From: Siderastrea radians
Lineage: Eukaryota; Cnidaria; Anthozoa; Scleractinia; Rhizangiidae
Assembly (NCBI GenBank): GCA_964017195.1
Contig: OZ024889.1
Coordinates: forward strand, 52,055,418 to 52,119,417
DNA: 64,000 bases
Direction: 5' to 3'
In this document: positions 1 through 11,289 of the stretch, piece by piece
How positions within the stretch are numbered: the first letter of the stretch is position 1
Layout of the letters: the number at the start of each line of letters is the position of its first letter
Notes under the pieces: generated by a model
Databases searched by the model: none
Told to the model about the DNA's origin: nothing
What the model saw: the letters and a program-made list of their open reading frames with translations, nothing else
Translations under genes and position numbers: made by a program

Positions 1-2
1 CA

Positions 3-3000
3 GTTCCAACACCTAGGACATACCAACCAGTTCCAGCACCTAGAACTAAAATAGAACAAAAAGACAAAGCCTTAAAAGGTTACACTAAGTCTTATGAAAT
101 CAGCATCAAAAACAATAAAGACCCCTTAGCCCAAATGCAAAACACGAGAAAGGCTATAGAACATCGTGTAATAACTTTGTTGAATGAAATGAAAGGCTTG
201 AAATACGTTGGAACATTGAAAGTCACTTTCGAAAAAAATTCAGCTGATGAAATAGTTGAAAAGTTAGCATATTTCAATAGTACACCTCAAACAATAATCA
301 ACCAAATGGAAATCTCTGATTCATTACAATCATCAAAACAACAGATAATTAATAAGATAGCTCAATGGATATCAGAAGGATCTGGTTGGACAATCAAATC
401 AGTCGATAGTCATTACCTCAACATAGTTAAATACAAGCCCTTGAAAGGATCATCTTATATCAAACTGTCAAAAGAACTACAGAACAGTGCGAAAGGATTA
501 ATCAACATCAAAAACGAGGATAATGAATGCTTCCGATGGTGTCATATCCGACATTTGGATCCACAAGACAAGAATCCTCAAAGAATCAAAAAAGCTGATA
601 GACAATACGTTGAAAAGTTAGATTATTCAAACATTGATTTTCCAGTAAATGTCAAACAGTATAACAAAATCGAGAAGCAAAACAGTATCAATATAAACGT
701 ATTCGGATATGAAGACAAACAACCGTATCCCATCTATGTTTCCAAAGAAAAGTATGACGATCATATGGAACTACTGCTAGTAACGAAAGATGAAAACAAG
801 CATTATGTTCTCATAAAGGATTTTAATAAATTCATGTACAATCAAACAAAACGCAAAGAGAGGAAACACTTTTGTATGCACTGTCTGCAATGTTTCAGTT
901 CTGAAAGAGTATTAAACAATCATAAAGATAATTGCATTCAAGTAAATGGAACACAAGCAGTAAATATGCCAACTAAAGATAATAACATACTGAAATTCAA
1001 TAATTTTCACAAGCAGCAACCTGTGCCATTTGTTATCTATGCTGATTTTGAGGCTATAACTGAAAAGTTACAAGGATGTCAACCTAACAGTAATAAATCC
1101 TATACTGAAGCCTATCAAAAACACACAGACTGTGGTTATGGGTATAAGGTTATTTGTTGTTATGATGACAAGCATACAAAACCAATACAAATATATAGAG
1201 GCGAAAAGGCTGTGTACAAATTCATGGAAAATATGTTAGAAGAAGTAAATACTGTAAAAAAGTAATGAAAACATTTTTTAACAAACCATTGAAAATGACG
1301 AAAGAGGATGAAGAGGAATTTGAAAAAGCAAAAGAATGTCACATCTGCGATAAAAAATATACTGAAAAAGACATTCGAGTCAGAGATCATTGCCATATTA
1401 CTGGCAAATACAGAGGCTCAGCACATCAAGACTGTAATCTGAAACTCAGAATAAATCCAGAAGAAATCAAAATTCCTGTTATATTCCATAATCTAAGAGG
1501 TTATGACAGTCATTTTATAATGCAAGAAATTGGAGCTATTGTTAAGAAACATGCATACAAAAATAAGAAAGGAGAGGAGAAACAAATGAATATCAATGCC
1601 ATACCGAACAATATGGAAAAATATATGGCTTTCATGCTTGGTAATCATCTTACCTTCATTGATAGTTTCCAGTTTATGAGCTCAAGTTTGGATAAATTAG
1701 TCAGTAATTTGCCGGCAGAAGCTTTTAAATATACAAGCAAAAAATTCAAAAAAGAAAAATTCGAATTGATGAGGAAAAAAGGTATTTATCCGTACGATTT
1801 CATGGACAGTTTTGAAAAATTCGATAAAACAGAATTGCCAACGAAAGAAGAATTTTAGAGCATATTAAATAATGAGCACATAACAGATGAGGATTATCAA
1901 CATGCCAAAAACGTTTGGGACATATTTCAATTACAAACGATGGGTGAATACCATAATCTATATCTTAAGTCTGATATTCTTCTATTAGCTGACGTGTTTG
2001 AAAACTTCCGTAAGACCTGTCTTCAGTATTACAAACTTGATCCTTGTCATTATTTCACATCTCCTGGTTTGTCATGGGATGCTATGTTGAAGATGACCAA
2101 TATTCAACTGGAACTAATGACAGACATAGATATGTTTCAATTCATTGAAAAGGGAATGAGAGGTGGTATTAGTTATATAGCCAATCGATATGGTAAAGCA
2201 AACAACAAGTACATGAAAGAATACGACCAGAAAGCGCCCTTAAAGTATATCATGTATCTTGATGCTAATAATTTATATGGTTAGGCTATGTCACAATACC
2301 TACCAACTGGTGGTTTCAAATGGTTAACAGAAAAGCAGATTAATAAAATCAATTTAGCCCAGTATAATGAAGATAGCAAAAAAGGATTGATACTAGAAGT
2401 CGATCTAGAATATCCCAAAGAGTTGCATGACCTTCATAATGACTACCCATTAGGACCGGAAAAGGTTGAAGTAACTGATGACATGCTGTCAGGGTATTGT
2501 AAAAAGATACAGAAAAAGTTGAACATATCAACAGGTCTAGTCCACAAACTGATCCCTACTTTATGTGATAAAGAAAAATATGTCCTACATTATAGAAATC
2601 TACAGTTGTATCTCGATCTTGGTTTGAAACTAAAGAAAGTCCATCGAGTGTTAGAGTTCAACCAGTCTCCATGGCTCAAGCAATACATAGACTTCAATAC
2701 ACAAAAACGTACTCAAGCGAAAAATTCATTCGAAAAAGATTTCTTCAAGCTAATGAACAATTCAGTGTTTGGAAAGACAATGGAGAACATAAGAAAGCGT
2801 GTTGATGTCAAACTTATTACAGATGAGAAAAAACTATTGAAGATGGCTTCTAAACCAACTTGTGTAAGCAGTAAGATATTCAATGAAAATCTGGTAGCAG
2901 TGCATAAAATCAAAGAAACACTGACTCTCAACAGGCCGGCATATGTAGGAATGTGTATTCTTGATCTAAGTAAGACATTAATGTATGATTTTCATTATAA

Positions 3001-3517
3001 CTACATAAAAGAAAAGTATGGTAATAAGGCTAGACTACTATTCACTGACACAGACAGTCTAACATATGAGATTGAAGCTAAAGATGTGTAAAAAGACTTT
3101 TGGAATGATAAAGATCGATTTGACAACAGCGACTATCCAGAAAACTCTCCGTATTTCGATAAGACAAACAAGAAGGTAATCGGTAAATTCAAGGATGAAG
3201 CAGCTGGAATACCAATCACAGAATTCGTAGGTCTTCGATCAAAAATGTACAGTTACATAAAAGACAACCAGAAAGTAGGAAAAACAGCCAAGGGAATCAA
3301 GAAGAACATAATAAAGAACAATATCAAACATGAAGATTAAAGAAATGTATTAATTAATAACAAACAAATACATCATACCATGAAAACAATCAGAAGTATG
3401 AATCATCAACTAGGTAGTTATGAGCTCAATAAAGTGTCACTCAGCTGTTTTGACGATAAACGATATATAGCAAACGATGGAATAACAAGTTACGCTTACG
3501 GACATTATGCAATCTGA
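3..3517 (+). pseudogene. Protein-primed family B DNA polymerase, Polinton/adinto type, decayed and 5'-truncated by the window edge
   Basis: The reading frame is already open at base 3, so the N-terminus lies outside the window. In order I see: a C2H2-like finger (about 868-936); exonuclease motif I (YADFEAIT, about 1036); a Cys/His cluster like endonuclease VII-type insertions (CHIC to CN, about 1338-1440); exo II (HNLRGYDSHF, about 1492); exo III (LKSDILLLADVF, about 1960); polymerase motif A (YLDANNLYG, about 2255); motif B (LMNNSVFGKTMEN, about 2750); and motif C (FTDTDS, about 3043). Such polymerases replicate Polinton/Maverick elements and related viruses from a protein primer. This copy is dead: a frameshift at about 1263-1265, where a TAA overlaps the next frame, then in-frame stops at 1856-1858, 2282-2284 (TAG where the family has Trp), 3089-3091 and 3338-3340. 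The conserved C-terminal segment ends at 3515-3517. Family assignment is firm. The exact superfamily (Polinton or adintovirus-like) is inference. Confidence 0.85.
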
Positions 3518-3653
3518 AGATGTGATGTCACACCACAACTGTCGCGTCTATACAAGTTCCTCAAGCACAGTCTACTTTTCTAAAAAATAACAAACAAGCA
3601 CATACAATTTCAAAATATAATGTCACAAAGGAATAGGTGTTGGTGTAATCCTC

Positions 3654-4085
3654 TCAATCTTGATCATCGATTGCTTCCAGACTATTCGGTGGTGTTGGAA
3701 TCTTGTATGGCAATGCTTTCTTCTTAAATGAATTTCGCATGGTCAACCGTTTCACTGTTTCCTTCCTTTCACGATCGGTGCACATCTTACGCAATTCACT
3801 TGTGTAAATACGCCTTTTCTTCTCAATCGCCGCAATCTTCTCACACTCCTTGAACAACTCTTGCACCTTTTTCATATTATCCAATGCATCATCGAGGTTG
3901 ATTGTTGTAAGGTCATTAACAAAGGTACCGAGACTAAAACTGAATTGGAAATTCCGATCTCCAACCAATTCAGCGCACTGGGCTAACAATTCCTTCACAT
4001 TCCTTTCACACCCATCAATCTTATTTTGGACAGTCGATATAGACTTCGGCATCTCAAATCTTTTCACTACAAACTTCACTGACAA
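3654..4085 (-). CDS. Hypothetical 143-aa charged protein beside the polymerase relic
   Basis: I do not recognise this protein. It is an uninterrupted ATG-started ORF, rich in Lys/Glu/Arg, with a likely helical coiled-coil centre (about residues 25-90, LDDALDNMKKVQELFKECEK) and a basic C-terminal third ending in an acidic tail. It lies 136 bp beyond the polymerase end and on the opposite strand, so the two would be convergent. Gene content of Polinton-like elements often includes small uncharacterised ORFs, so it may be the next gene of the same element. That is inference from position only. It has no stop codons despite the decay of its neighbour, which slightly favours real coding. Confidence 0.45.
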   Translation of the reverse strand: MSVKFVVKRFEMPKSISTVQNKIDGCERNVKELLAQCAELVGDRNFQFSFSLGTFVNDLTTINLDDALDNMKKVQELFKECEKIAAIEKKRRIYTSELRKMCTDRERKETVKRLTMRNSFKKKALPYKIPTPPNSLEAIDDQD

Positions 4086-4305
4086 ACTTCACCAATAAAC
4101 TTTACTAACAAACTTTACTTTAAATACAAGTTCATCTGATATCACATGATAATCGTATGACCCAAAAAACAATAGAAATCTGATGACTCATTTCTTCGGG
4201 AAAGTCCAATTACATCATAAACTTCCTGTTTTCCGATAATCTTAAGACTGTCTGCTTTTCCGAGAATTTTAAGACTTCCTGTTTTTCCGATGAAGTCACG
4301 CAATG

Positions 4306-4470
4306 GAAAATGTGTTCGTTTCCACATGAAATAAAAACATATAGATTCCATCATATGAAAATGTGTTCGTTTCCACATGAAATAAAAACATATAGATTCC
4401 ATCATATGAAAAATGTGTTCGTTTCCATCATATGAAAAACATATAGATTCCATCATATGAAAAAATATAT
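4306..4470. repeat. 51-bp minisatellite, about three copies
   Basis: The unit begins GAAAATGTGTTCG at 4306, 4357 and 4408 (periods of 51 bp), and each unit contains ATATAGATTCCATCATATGA. The last copy is truncated and rearranged. The apparent minus-strand ORF over 4142-4456 is a translation of this repeat. Confidence 0.85.
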
Positions 4471-4503
4471 AGATTTACATAAAATAATACCATCAGATGG
4501 AAT

Positions 4504-4573
4504 GTAGTTATATAGTTGGTGGGAACCGGAACATTTTGTTAAAATGTTCTAGTACCCCCAACCATATAACTAC
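4504..4573. repeat. Imperfect inverted repeat (hairpin), possible element end
   Basis: The left arm reads GTAGTTATATAGTTGG and the right arm ends CCAACCATATAACTAC. The inner parts pair through GAACATTTTG and AAAATGTTC. This gives a hairpin of about 70 bp roughly 1 kb downstream of the polymerase relic. It could mark the terminus of the Polinton-like element, but no matching outer terminus is in the window. Confidence 0.6.
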
Positions 4574-4899
4574 TCTGCCGTAAATGAAAAGTTGAAAAGT
4601 TGTGAAAATCAAAACGAAAACCTATAATCAACTTCGCACCAACAGAGACCTCTTGAAGCAGGGTGAAAAATTCAAAACAAACGAGCAGCCATGTGCACGG
4701 AAAAATAAAACGCAGAAATTCAAAGAGTGGAAAAAATCCTTAGGGACCGATAAAACAAAATGGGAAAAGCACGAATAAAACAAAACATATCTAGGGGAAT
4801 TGACAAAAAGGCTGACGGACTAAATGAATAAAGGCGAAACAAAACAGACACAAATACGAAAACAAAAAACGTGAGGGGCAAAATAACAATAAAGCACCA

Positions 4900-5355
4900 A
4901 ATAAAAGTAAACGATCCTACAAAAACAAAGCCAACAAGGGAATATGCAAAACAGACAAGGCCATGAAATAAAAATTAAGCCAAATGAACTCAGTCCACTC
5001 AAAACAAAAGCACAAGTATATGGTAAAACAACAAAGCCATGAGGTAAAATAAAGCCTGCTTACGGCGAGAGCAAAGAACTTTGCGGTTCACTCAAAAATA
5101 ACAAGAAAAGCATATGCAAAAACGACGATGCCATGAAACAAAATAAAGCCAATTACACACGGCAAGAGCAAGAGACCTTTGGGCTCCGCTCAAAACAACA
5201 GCAAAAGCATATGGAAAACAACGGACCATGGGACAAATAAAGCCAAACAGCTCACAGCAAGAGCGGGAAAACCTTTTGGGCTCTGCTCATAACAACAGCA
5301 AAAGCATACGCAAAACAACAAACCATGAGACAAAATAAAGCCAATTAGCTCACAA
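4900..5355. repeat. Tandem repeat, unit about 94 bp, four to five diverged copies
   Basis: The marker AAATAAAGCC recurs near 5048, 5142, 5236 and 5335. Each unit also carries an AGCATATGCAAAAC-like block and a GGGCTCCGCTCA-like block. The sequence is A-rich on the plus strand with no coding potential. From 4574 to 4900 I see only similar A-rich unstructured sequence. Confidence 0.75.
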
Positions 5356-6168
5356 AACTTTTCCCCATATTTATCTCACAAAACATTCGATTGTGGAAAA
5401 GAAAATTCAGGTGATTATTCCGTTAAGCATATTTGTAAAGTTTTCTTCAGAAGTACAGTCACAGAAGCATTACTACGTCAGTATAGCTTCATTTGCGTAC
5501 CATCTCTATATTTCAAGGACTGATTTGAATGATTGTGGATGCAAATAGCGAGTTCAGTTGAACTACTGCAGGTGATGTGCTTGTTTATAAATTATATTTG
5601 TATCCCATTCTAGTCGAACTCTAGGGTAGTACTGCAGACATATCAGGCTGAAATAAATGTTGCTTGCCTCCAGCCTGTCTTGTCATAACAAAGTAATCCT
5701 TTTTTTGGACTTTTTTTAGTGGTGAAAAATACATAGAATTCCGAGCTATTTAAAGGCATATTTGTGTAAGCTGATACGGATTGATCTGTTCGGCATTTTT
5801 AGCTGAAAATTAAAGGCACAGAAATTTGTACGAAACAGAATCCTATCCGCCGAATTTCTGAGCTGCTATTGTCTTTCCGAAAATACCAGCTAATATTACT
5901 TTACACTCTAAATGACATTTGTTCCTCCGAAAATAATAGGAATTAATCAGTCACCTTTTTACGAAAGTCTGAGGCGGTGTTTCGCTAAAGAAATCTCTAG
6001 TTTTAACTGCAATTAACTCCGAATATCTCAAGCACTTTAGGTCTGCGGAATGGATATTCCGCTGAAACAACCTGTTGGGTTCCCCTGAACAACGTCCAAC
6101 GCAGCCAAAAATTAAAGCGATGGTTACCAGACTGAAAAATTTCCATAGATTGGTGAGAATTACAATAC
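5356..6168. other. Intergenic or intronic AT-rich sequence with no identified feature
   Basis: I find no ORF with recognisable content, no long repeat and no RNA gene. The part just below 6168 would be intron of the minus-strand SAM fragment. Confidence 0.5.
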
Positions 6169-6634
6169 CTGCAAGTTCCTTTGTTTTTTCCACAACTTTC
6201 CCTCTCTTTCCAATAGCCTTCAAACCTGATGTTTCCATTGCTTCATTGGCTCGAACCGTTGACAACAACAAAATGTGACCATCGATTTCTTCGTCTTCAA
6301 AGTTCTTCACAATCAGTTCACTTCCGAAGATATCCATGACCTATGTTTTCACTTCGTCAACAGACCACTCTTTAAAAAAAGAAAACAGGAAAATTGTAAC
6401 ATTTAAGCTCAACTCGAGTGCACGTATTTAGAAATAACTAGAAATTAAACAAACGAAATACAATTACTAACAAGATACATGCCTCCTTTCATTGTTTACC
6501 AACGAAGGCAGTGGGCTTTGGTGGGCACTTTTGGCGGGCAGCAAGCGTAAGGACATCGTCTGTGATAATATTGAAAATGGGTCATCATCTGAGCTATTGG
6601 ATTCCGTGTCTTTAGTTTTTCCAGCTGCCTCCAT
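6169..6634 (-). pseudogene. SAM-domain gene fragment: first exon (6634-6500) and SAM exon (6367-6169) with a nonsense codon
   Basis: Exon 1 runs from an ATG at 6634-6632 to a donor (TTG|GTAAAC) after 6500. It encodes 45 residues with an acidic Ser/Asp stretch (SSDDDPFSIL). Exon 2 follows an AG acceptor and starts in phase with TGG at 6367. It reads like a sterile alpha motif domain: WSVDEVKT, then FGSELIVKNF, EDEEIDGHILLL, ETSGLKAIGKRGKVVEKTKEL, ending at a CAG|GTATT donor (6169). SAM domains mediate protein-protein oligomerisation. An in-frame TAG at 6343-6341 stands where the domain normally has a second Trp, so this copy should not make the full domain unless it is read through or skipped. 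No further exon is recognisable downstream on the minus strand. Splice sites are read by eye. Confidence 0.55.
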
Positions 6635-6741
6635 TTTGCTTCTTTCACATTCGAGAGGATCCAAAATAAGAACAAAACAAGCTTCCACAACTCTTTGTGC
6701 CCCCCGGCCGAGTAAAAGAGAAACGCATCGGGGAATGCTGA

Positions 6742-6787
6742 AAGTATAAATATCTCTTCCATTGGCTACGAGTAGCACTCTGATTGG
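6742..6787 (-). promoter_or_regulatory. TATA and CCAAT boxes upstream of the SAM-gene first exon
   Basis: On the minus strand, CCAAT motifs lie at 6787-6783 and 6765-6761, followed by a TATA-like GATATTTATAC at about 6754-6744. This predicts a start site near 6715-6725, about 85 bases upstream of the ATG at 6634. Order and spacing fit a class II core promoter. Confidence 0.5.
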
Positions 6788-6859
6788 CTATATTTTCCCG
6801 CCTTTAGATTTCTGGCTTTTCATTGGCCATTCTTTATTTAAACCCAGTCTTCTTGCGTC

Positions 6860-7830
6860 TTAACTGCAGATATCCGCTCACTCAAGGAAAGTGCACAAAA
6901 CTGTTGAGAACTGTATATGAGAAAACTTTCAAATTTCCCCTCTAATGAAAGTCCGATTTAATACAAGTTCTGTCACTATTTATGAGACGAGTGTTCAGTC
7001 ATTACAGCTGTCTTCCCCTTGACAGCTTTCTTCCCCTTCCAGATGTGTCAACATTGTTATTGTTGACGAACCTTGAATGCAGAAGCCCTTGTTTGACTGA
7101 GCCTCCTCAACCTTTCGAATCAATGAACTCACAAAATAATCCATTCTGGCTCAGGAAAAGTAGAGCATTGTAACGAGACAAAGGCTTTAGACTTTTTGAA
7201 ATTGACATGTCTGCTTCTTCCATCTTGATTGAATCTTTGATTGTACTGAGATGTACTGAGATAAGTTTAAATGGCTCAAAAATGCCACAAGAGTATTATC
7301 AGTGCCTTCCACCATTGACAGTAACTATAAAACAACAAACAAAACAGGAATTTGCGCCTGAGAGCTAGAGTTAAATATAGCCTGCGTGCAGACGTCTCCT
7401 ATTTCAAAAGAATTTCCATGGCTTTACCTGTCAAAATGTCAATCAAAAGTATCACGTTACACGCTGCGTGTAAACTCACATGACACGTTTCTAAAAAACA
7501 TTCTTTCTTCTAAAATATGCTTCCTCATCTACGTCTTTCACTTCGAGTTCTGCTCCCCGCTTTTAAAGCAACCCATTCCGCACTTTCTGCGCTCCCCACT
7601 CTTTCCTTCCTGGCCTTGGAAACCCTTCGGAAGAGGCGGCTACTTCAGAACGACACGCGATCAGCAACCAGAGAGAAACGTGCAGAAGTTTTAGTGGCAT
7701 GTGGAGTCTGGGTACTATATAACAATACAGACGTTGTTGCTTATTGTGAAAGTGATGATATCATCTCAGTCTTTTGTATGTTTCGAGTAACATCGAATCC
7801 AAGATGGCAAGATTATTGCAGATGTATAAC
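6860..7830. other. No supportable gene; short unassigned ORFs
   Basis: Plus-strand ORFs here (for example 7517-7888, 123 codons) have no motif I recognise and overlap the tail of the minus-strand fragment at 7832-8289. A further CCAAT/TATTTAAA pair near 6820-6845 could be a plus-strand promoter, but no gene follows that I can support. Confidence 0.4.
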
Positions 7831-7831
7831 A

Positions 7832-8289
7832 TTATACGAGCATATCGAGAGCATACGGCTTCCCCAATTCTTCTTGGTAAGGGTTTAGACTGAACGCTTC
7901 CATACTTCCAGATAAGTTTTTCACCTCCGTTCTATCTGGATATGGCAAAGTAAAACATCCACCAGACGCTAAATCTTTGTCAAACTTCACCATCGTTTTG
8001 TTTCCTTTCTGAAGTAGCCCATTAGCACCTATTGTCTCTGTAACTTTCAGTGGTAGGGTCATTACACAAATCACCTTCAGTTCGCCATCTTCAAATCGTA
8101 TTAGGCTGATCTGAATCATGATTTCGTTGACTGTCTCACTCTTCTCTTTGGTTTCTTCCCGCCAAATCTTGATCTTTGTTCTTGTCCTTTACCACGCTGT
8201 CTGTAGTCATCAAACGTGAGGACGGAGCTAGGGCGCTTCCTGTGATCTGATCTGCATGTGATATGATCTTCCACACTTGAATGACTCAT
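7832..8289 (-). pseudogene. Fragment of a cnidarian-type multidomain protein, single frameshift
   Basis: A 57-codon ORF starts at the ATG at 8289-8287 and contains KRPSSVLTFDDYRQRGK and a basic GGKKPKRR segment. It ends at a TGA (8118-8116). The next frame opens at once (8119) and continues with RFEDGELKVICVMTLPLKV, GCFTLPYPDRTEVKNL and YQEELGKPYA. The two parts read as one protein broken by a one-base indel near 8125-8135. I believe this conserved block accompanies SAM and HECT domains in a large coral family annotated as G2/M-specific E3 ligase-like; that is memory-based inference. It lies upstream of the SAM fragment on the same strand, the wrong order for one gene, so it may be a separate copy. 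Confidence 0.45.
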
Positions 8290-8440
8290 TTTAAACTTGT
8301 CAACTTTATATTTCTAAAGATTGTATTGTATACTCATATTTAGTTGAGATAGTTTGTCATGTACTTATTATTTGTAATGCAATCTATGGGTACGTGTCCC
8401 CAGTTAGCTCCTTCATTGAAGATGCTAGAAGATGAGACAG

Positions 8441-8482
8441 AAATAAAGTTATTATTGTTATTGTTATTGTTATTATTATTAT
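8441..8482. repeat. Trinucleotide-rich microsatellite (TTA/TTG)n
   Basis: Runs of TTATTGTTATTG followed by TTATTATTATTATGG. Confidence 0.85.
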
Positions 8483-8737
8483 GGCTGATTGGGCGGCTTT
8501 CATCACACTAAGAGTGGCGTTATCTTCATTTCTACCATTTGTCGATCCACAGATCTGACAGAATTGGGCATCAGTGACCAATTACTACCCACAGTTTGAG
8601 CAGAACATCTTCTAACTCTTCATCAAACATGCGTAGTATGGTCCAGCACACTACGCTTGGCGGGAAACACTCGGCAACTGTGATTACTGTGCTCAGCAAA
8701 ACAACACTAAAAAATCCGCAAGGGCTCTGGGAACGAG

Positions 8738-8970
8738 TTTCTTTTTTGTTTGTACGGTTTCTTTTTCATTTGCGTCGTTTCTTTTTTGTTTGCGTGGTTT
8801 CTTTTTTATTTGTGTGGTTTCTTTTTGTTTGCATGGTTTCTTTTTTATTTGCATGGTTTCCTTTTTTCTGTTTGCGTGGTCTTTTTCATTTGCGTGGTTT
8901 CTTTCATTTGCGTGGTTTCTTTTTCATTGGGTGTGTTTTTTATTTGCGTGGTTTCTTTTTGTTTGAGTGT
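8738..8970. repeat. T-rich tandem repeat, unit about 20-21 bp
   Basis: The phrase GTGGTTTCTTTTT(C/G)(A/T)TTTGC is repeated about ten times with small variations. It yields spurious Phe-rich ORFs in two frames. Confidence 0.8.
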
Positions 8971-8984
8971 GTCCCTTGTAGGCC

Positions 8985-9505
8985 ATTGTAGTTGATGGAC
9001 CTAGATGAATTCCAACGTGGGCGCCTTGTACGTTCACCCCCACGCCAAAGGCAATTGTGCAAAACACAACCCGAACAGTGCCATTTTCATTGCATAATTC
9101 ATTTTCTATAGTTCCTTTCACCAGCTTGTGTGTCTTTTTATGATAAATAGCAAACAGACGTGTTCGGTTGTCAATTGGTTCATGCCCTGTTGGTCTGTAA
9201 TAGGCCTTTGGCCCAAGGTACTGGCTGAATAGTTCCTTAAGCTAAAAAAATGCCACTGAAACTGCCATACAAGTCACTTGAGTAAATATCCACTACAGTA
9301 TAACGGACGTTCATCTTGTTGGGATCACCTAGAATCTCCACACATCCATTCATACTTAGATACCTTATGATTGTATTTCAAACAGCCTTAGTAGCAGTAG
9401 CAGTTAATGTTATGAATGGTACATCACGGTGAACCAAAGACCGCAGCTCTCCAAGTGGACCACAGTCCTTTCTAAATGCTTTTTCAGATTTGCTCTCCAT
9501 CCCCC
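8985..9505 (-). pseudogene. RecQ-family helicase fragment (motif III through motif V)
   Basis: The fragment begins after a CAG acceptor at 9506. It encodes KAFRKDCGPLGELRSLV and the helicase motif III block FITLTATATKAV, then an in-frame TGA (about 9385), then DPNKMNVRYTVVDIYSSDLYG. After a frame break in a poly-T run near 9244 it continues with LKELFSQYLGPKAYYRP, a long open stretch, and motif V (FCTIAFGVGVNVQGA, HLGPS). RecQ-like helicases are ATP-driven 3'-5' DNA unwinders. Walker A and DExH are not visible in the upstream sequence. The same exon layout, with a different sequence, occurs in the helicase at 52499-54951. This is a paralogue fragment, clearly inactive. Confidence 0.7.
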
Positions 9506-9509
9506 CTGT

Positions 9510-10890
9510 ATTGTAAACAAATGGTATAAATGAATAAGAGTACAAAAACATCCAGACATGTGTCAGTGCATACTGTATCTTAAAACAACACAATAGGGAT
9601 AAGCTTCTCTTCAAAAAGTTACAATATTTTAAATGAGTGTGCCTCATGATGTGTTGCCTCAAAAAATATCCATACACTTACCATGGAGAGAAAAATTATG
9701 TAGAAGGGCAGGGATGAAAAAATTCCTGCACAGCTTTTGCGAGGAAATAAAAATCGTGCATAACAGCACAAATCAAAGAAATATATTGCAACCTAACAAC
9801 AAAAATTCACACAAAGCTTCTACTCACGAAAAAAAATTCATGCAGAAAAAAAGTTGCTCGACCCCCTCCCCTCAAACATATAATGGTCCATCCCTTAGGA
9901 TATATGGCTTTCATTATTTTTCTTCACATGCATTCCCTTCAATTCTAGAAATCTCATCATTATGTTCTAACACTAGTTTTTCTCTTTTTATTATTATTTT
10001 TATCTGGGGAATAAATATTAGTTTAGTTTAACTTTAACAAAGTTTGATAGCACTTTAAGGTTAAATTTACATCGTGGACAATTGCACGTTTTCCAGTGAT
10101 CTGAACAATCAAACGTAAAAGAAAAGGAATGTTAGTAACTGACGGTTGAATGTAACAAGACACGGTTTTCCAGGTGTGACAAATACCAATGTCTAACTGA
10201 CCATTGTATGAAAAGAAAACTCACTTTGGGCAAAGTGTTTGTGGTATCGCAGTCTGTTAAGTGTTCTTGTTTCCCCACATTTTCCATATCTGACTTGAAG
10301 CTCATTGAGGGCGGTAGAGTTAGGATAATTCGACTTGATGCCTTGATGTCTGTAGACAAGTGATATAAAATATCGTCATGCTTAAATTTCCTAAGGCCAA
10401 AAAAACACTGTGATTACTCAGTCATCTACAGATACGATTCACGTTATCTGATGACTGTCATGCAACCTAATCTATTGATTGTTTAGAAAATATTTGGAAT
10501 AAGTTAAGACTGAAAACATGTTCAGTCAAAGAGTTCAGGTAATTTCCAAAGAAATTAAAGACATTAAAGTTCTAATTACAACCAAACGTGAAACGTTTAA
10601 GCTCAAAAAGAACGCGAACCTAAGAAAATGAAATTAGTACAGAAATAGTTAACAGTGAGGATAATGACAACGGGTTGACCACTAGAGTTTGATGTTCGAT
10701 CAAAGACTCGTACTTTGAAACAGTACTGATTTCTTGTGATTTTTGTCATTCACTGATTGTCAAAACTCATACCCCAGAGCAAATGGTGAATGTTTTGTCA
10801 TGACTGGGTTAGAAACTCATGGCTAATGACTCTGAGAATTTACATCTTACTACTCCACTGACCAAGACAATAATTACTGTGTTGATACGT
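9510..10890. other. No identifiable gene
   Basis: Sequence upstream (minus sense) of the helicase fragment. I looked for Walker A and DExH exons and did not find them. The ORFs at 9633-10031 (plus) and 10132-10359 (minus) have no recognisable content. Confidence 0.4.
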
Positions 10891-10892
10891 CT

Positions 10893-11087
10893 TTAACAAA
10901 TTTTCTTGTTCCTGGTTTCTTTCAAAACGAAAGCTGTCCTCAGTGCCCCACTCTCTATGTGACGGCGTAGTTTTTCCAAAAGAACATCATCATTTATCAG
11001 TCTTTCCTTTCTCTTATACTGCCCCTTTATCTTGGCTGAGCATGGCTTGGCAGCCTTCCCGGGATGACGATGTTTACCTCCAGTAAT
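10893..11087 (-). other. Possible exon, 64 basic residues, unrecognised
   Basis: An open frame without ATG follows a possible AG acceptor (TTGAAG) just above 11087. It encodes a Lys/Arg-rich peptide (GGKHRHPGKAAKPCSAK, then RLINDDVLLEKLRRHIESG) ending in TAA at 10895-10893. Composition looks coding, but I know no family. The neighbouring minus-strand ORF at 11290-11541 could belong to the same unit. Confidence 0.3.
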
Positions 11088-11289
11088 TGCACTTCAAAAT
11101 AGATAAAAAGGAAAATTAAACTTAATTTTCTCCAGGAAAAGCAAAGTAATAACAGACCGACTTTCTAGACTTTAAAGTGCAATTACCTCCGACAGAATAG
11201 TTGGTTAAACTATTTTTGACCTTTTCCAGCAGGTTAATTCTACTCGGTTCTCACTTTGGGCTGTATACACCTTGTACTCGTTGTGAGAT

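Noticed and set aside
4142..4456. 104-aa minus-strand ORF with repeated MMESICF
   Set aside because: It follows the 51-bp minisatellite (51 is divisible by three, so the frame persists).
8596..8995. Two long Phe-rich plus-strand ORFs resembling membrane proteins
   Set aside because: They are translations of a T-rich 20-21 bp tandem repeat, open in more than one frame.
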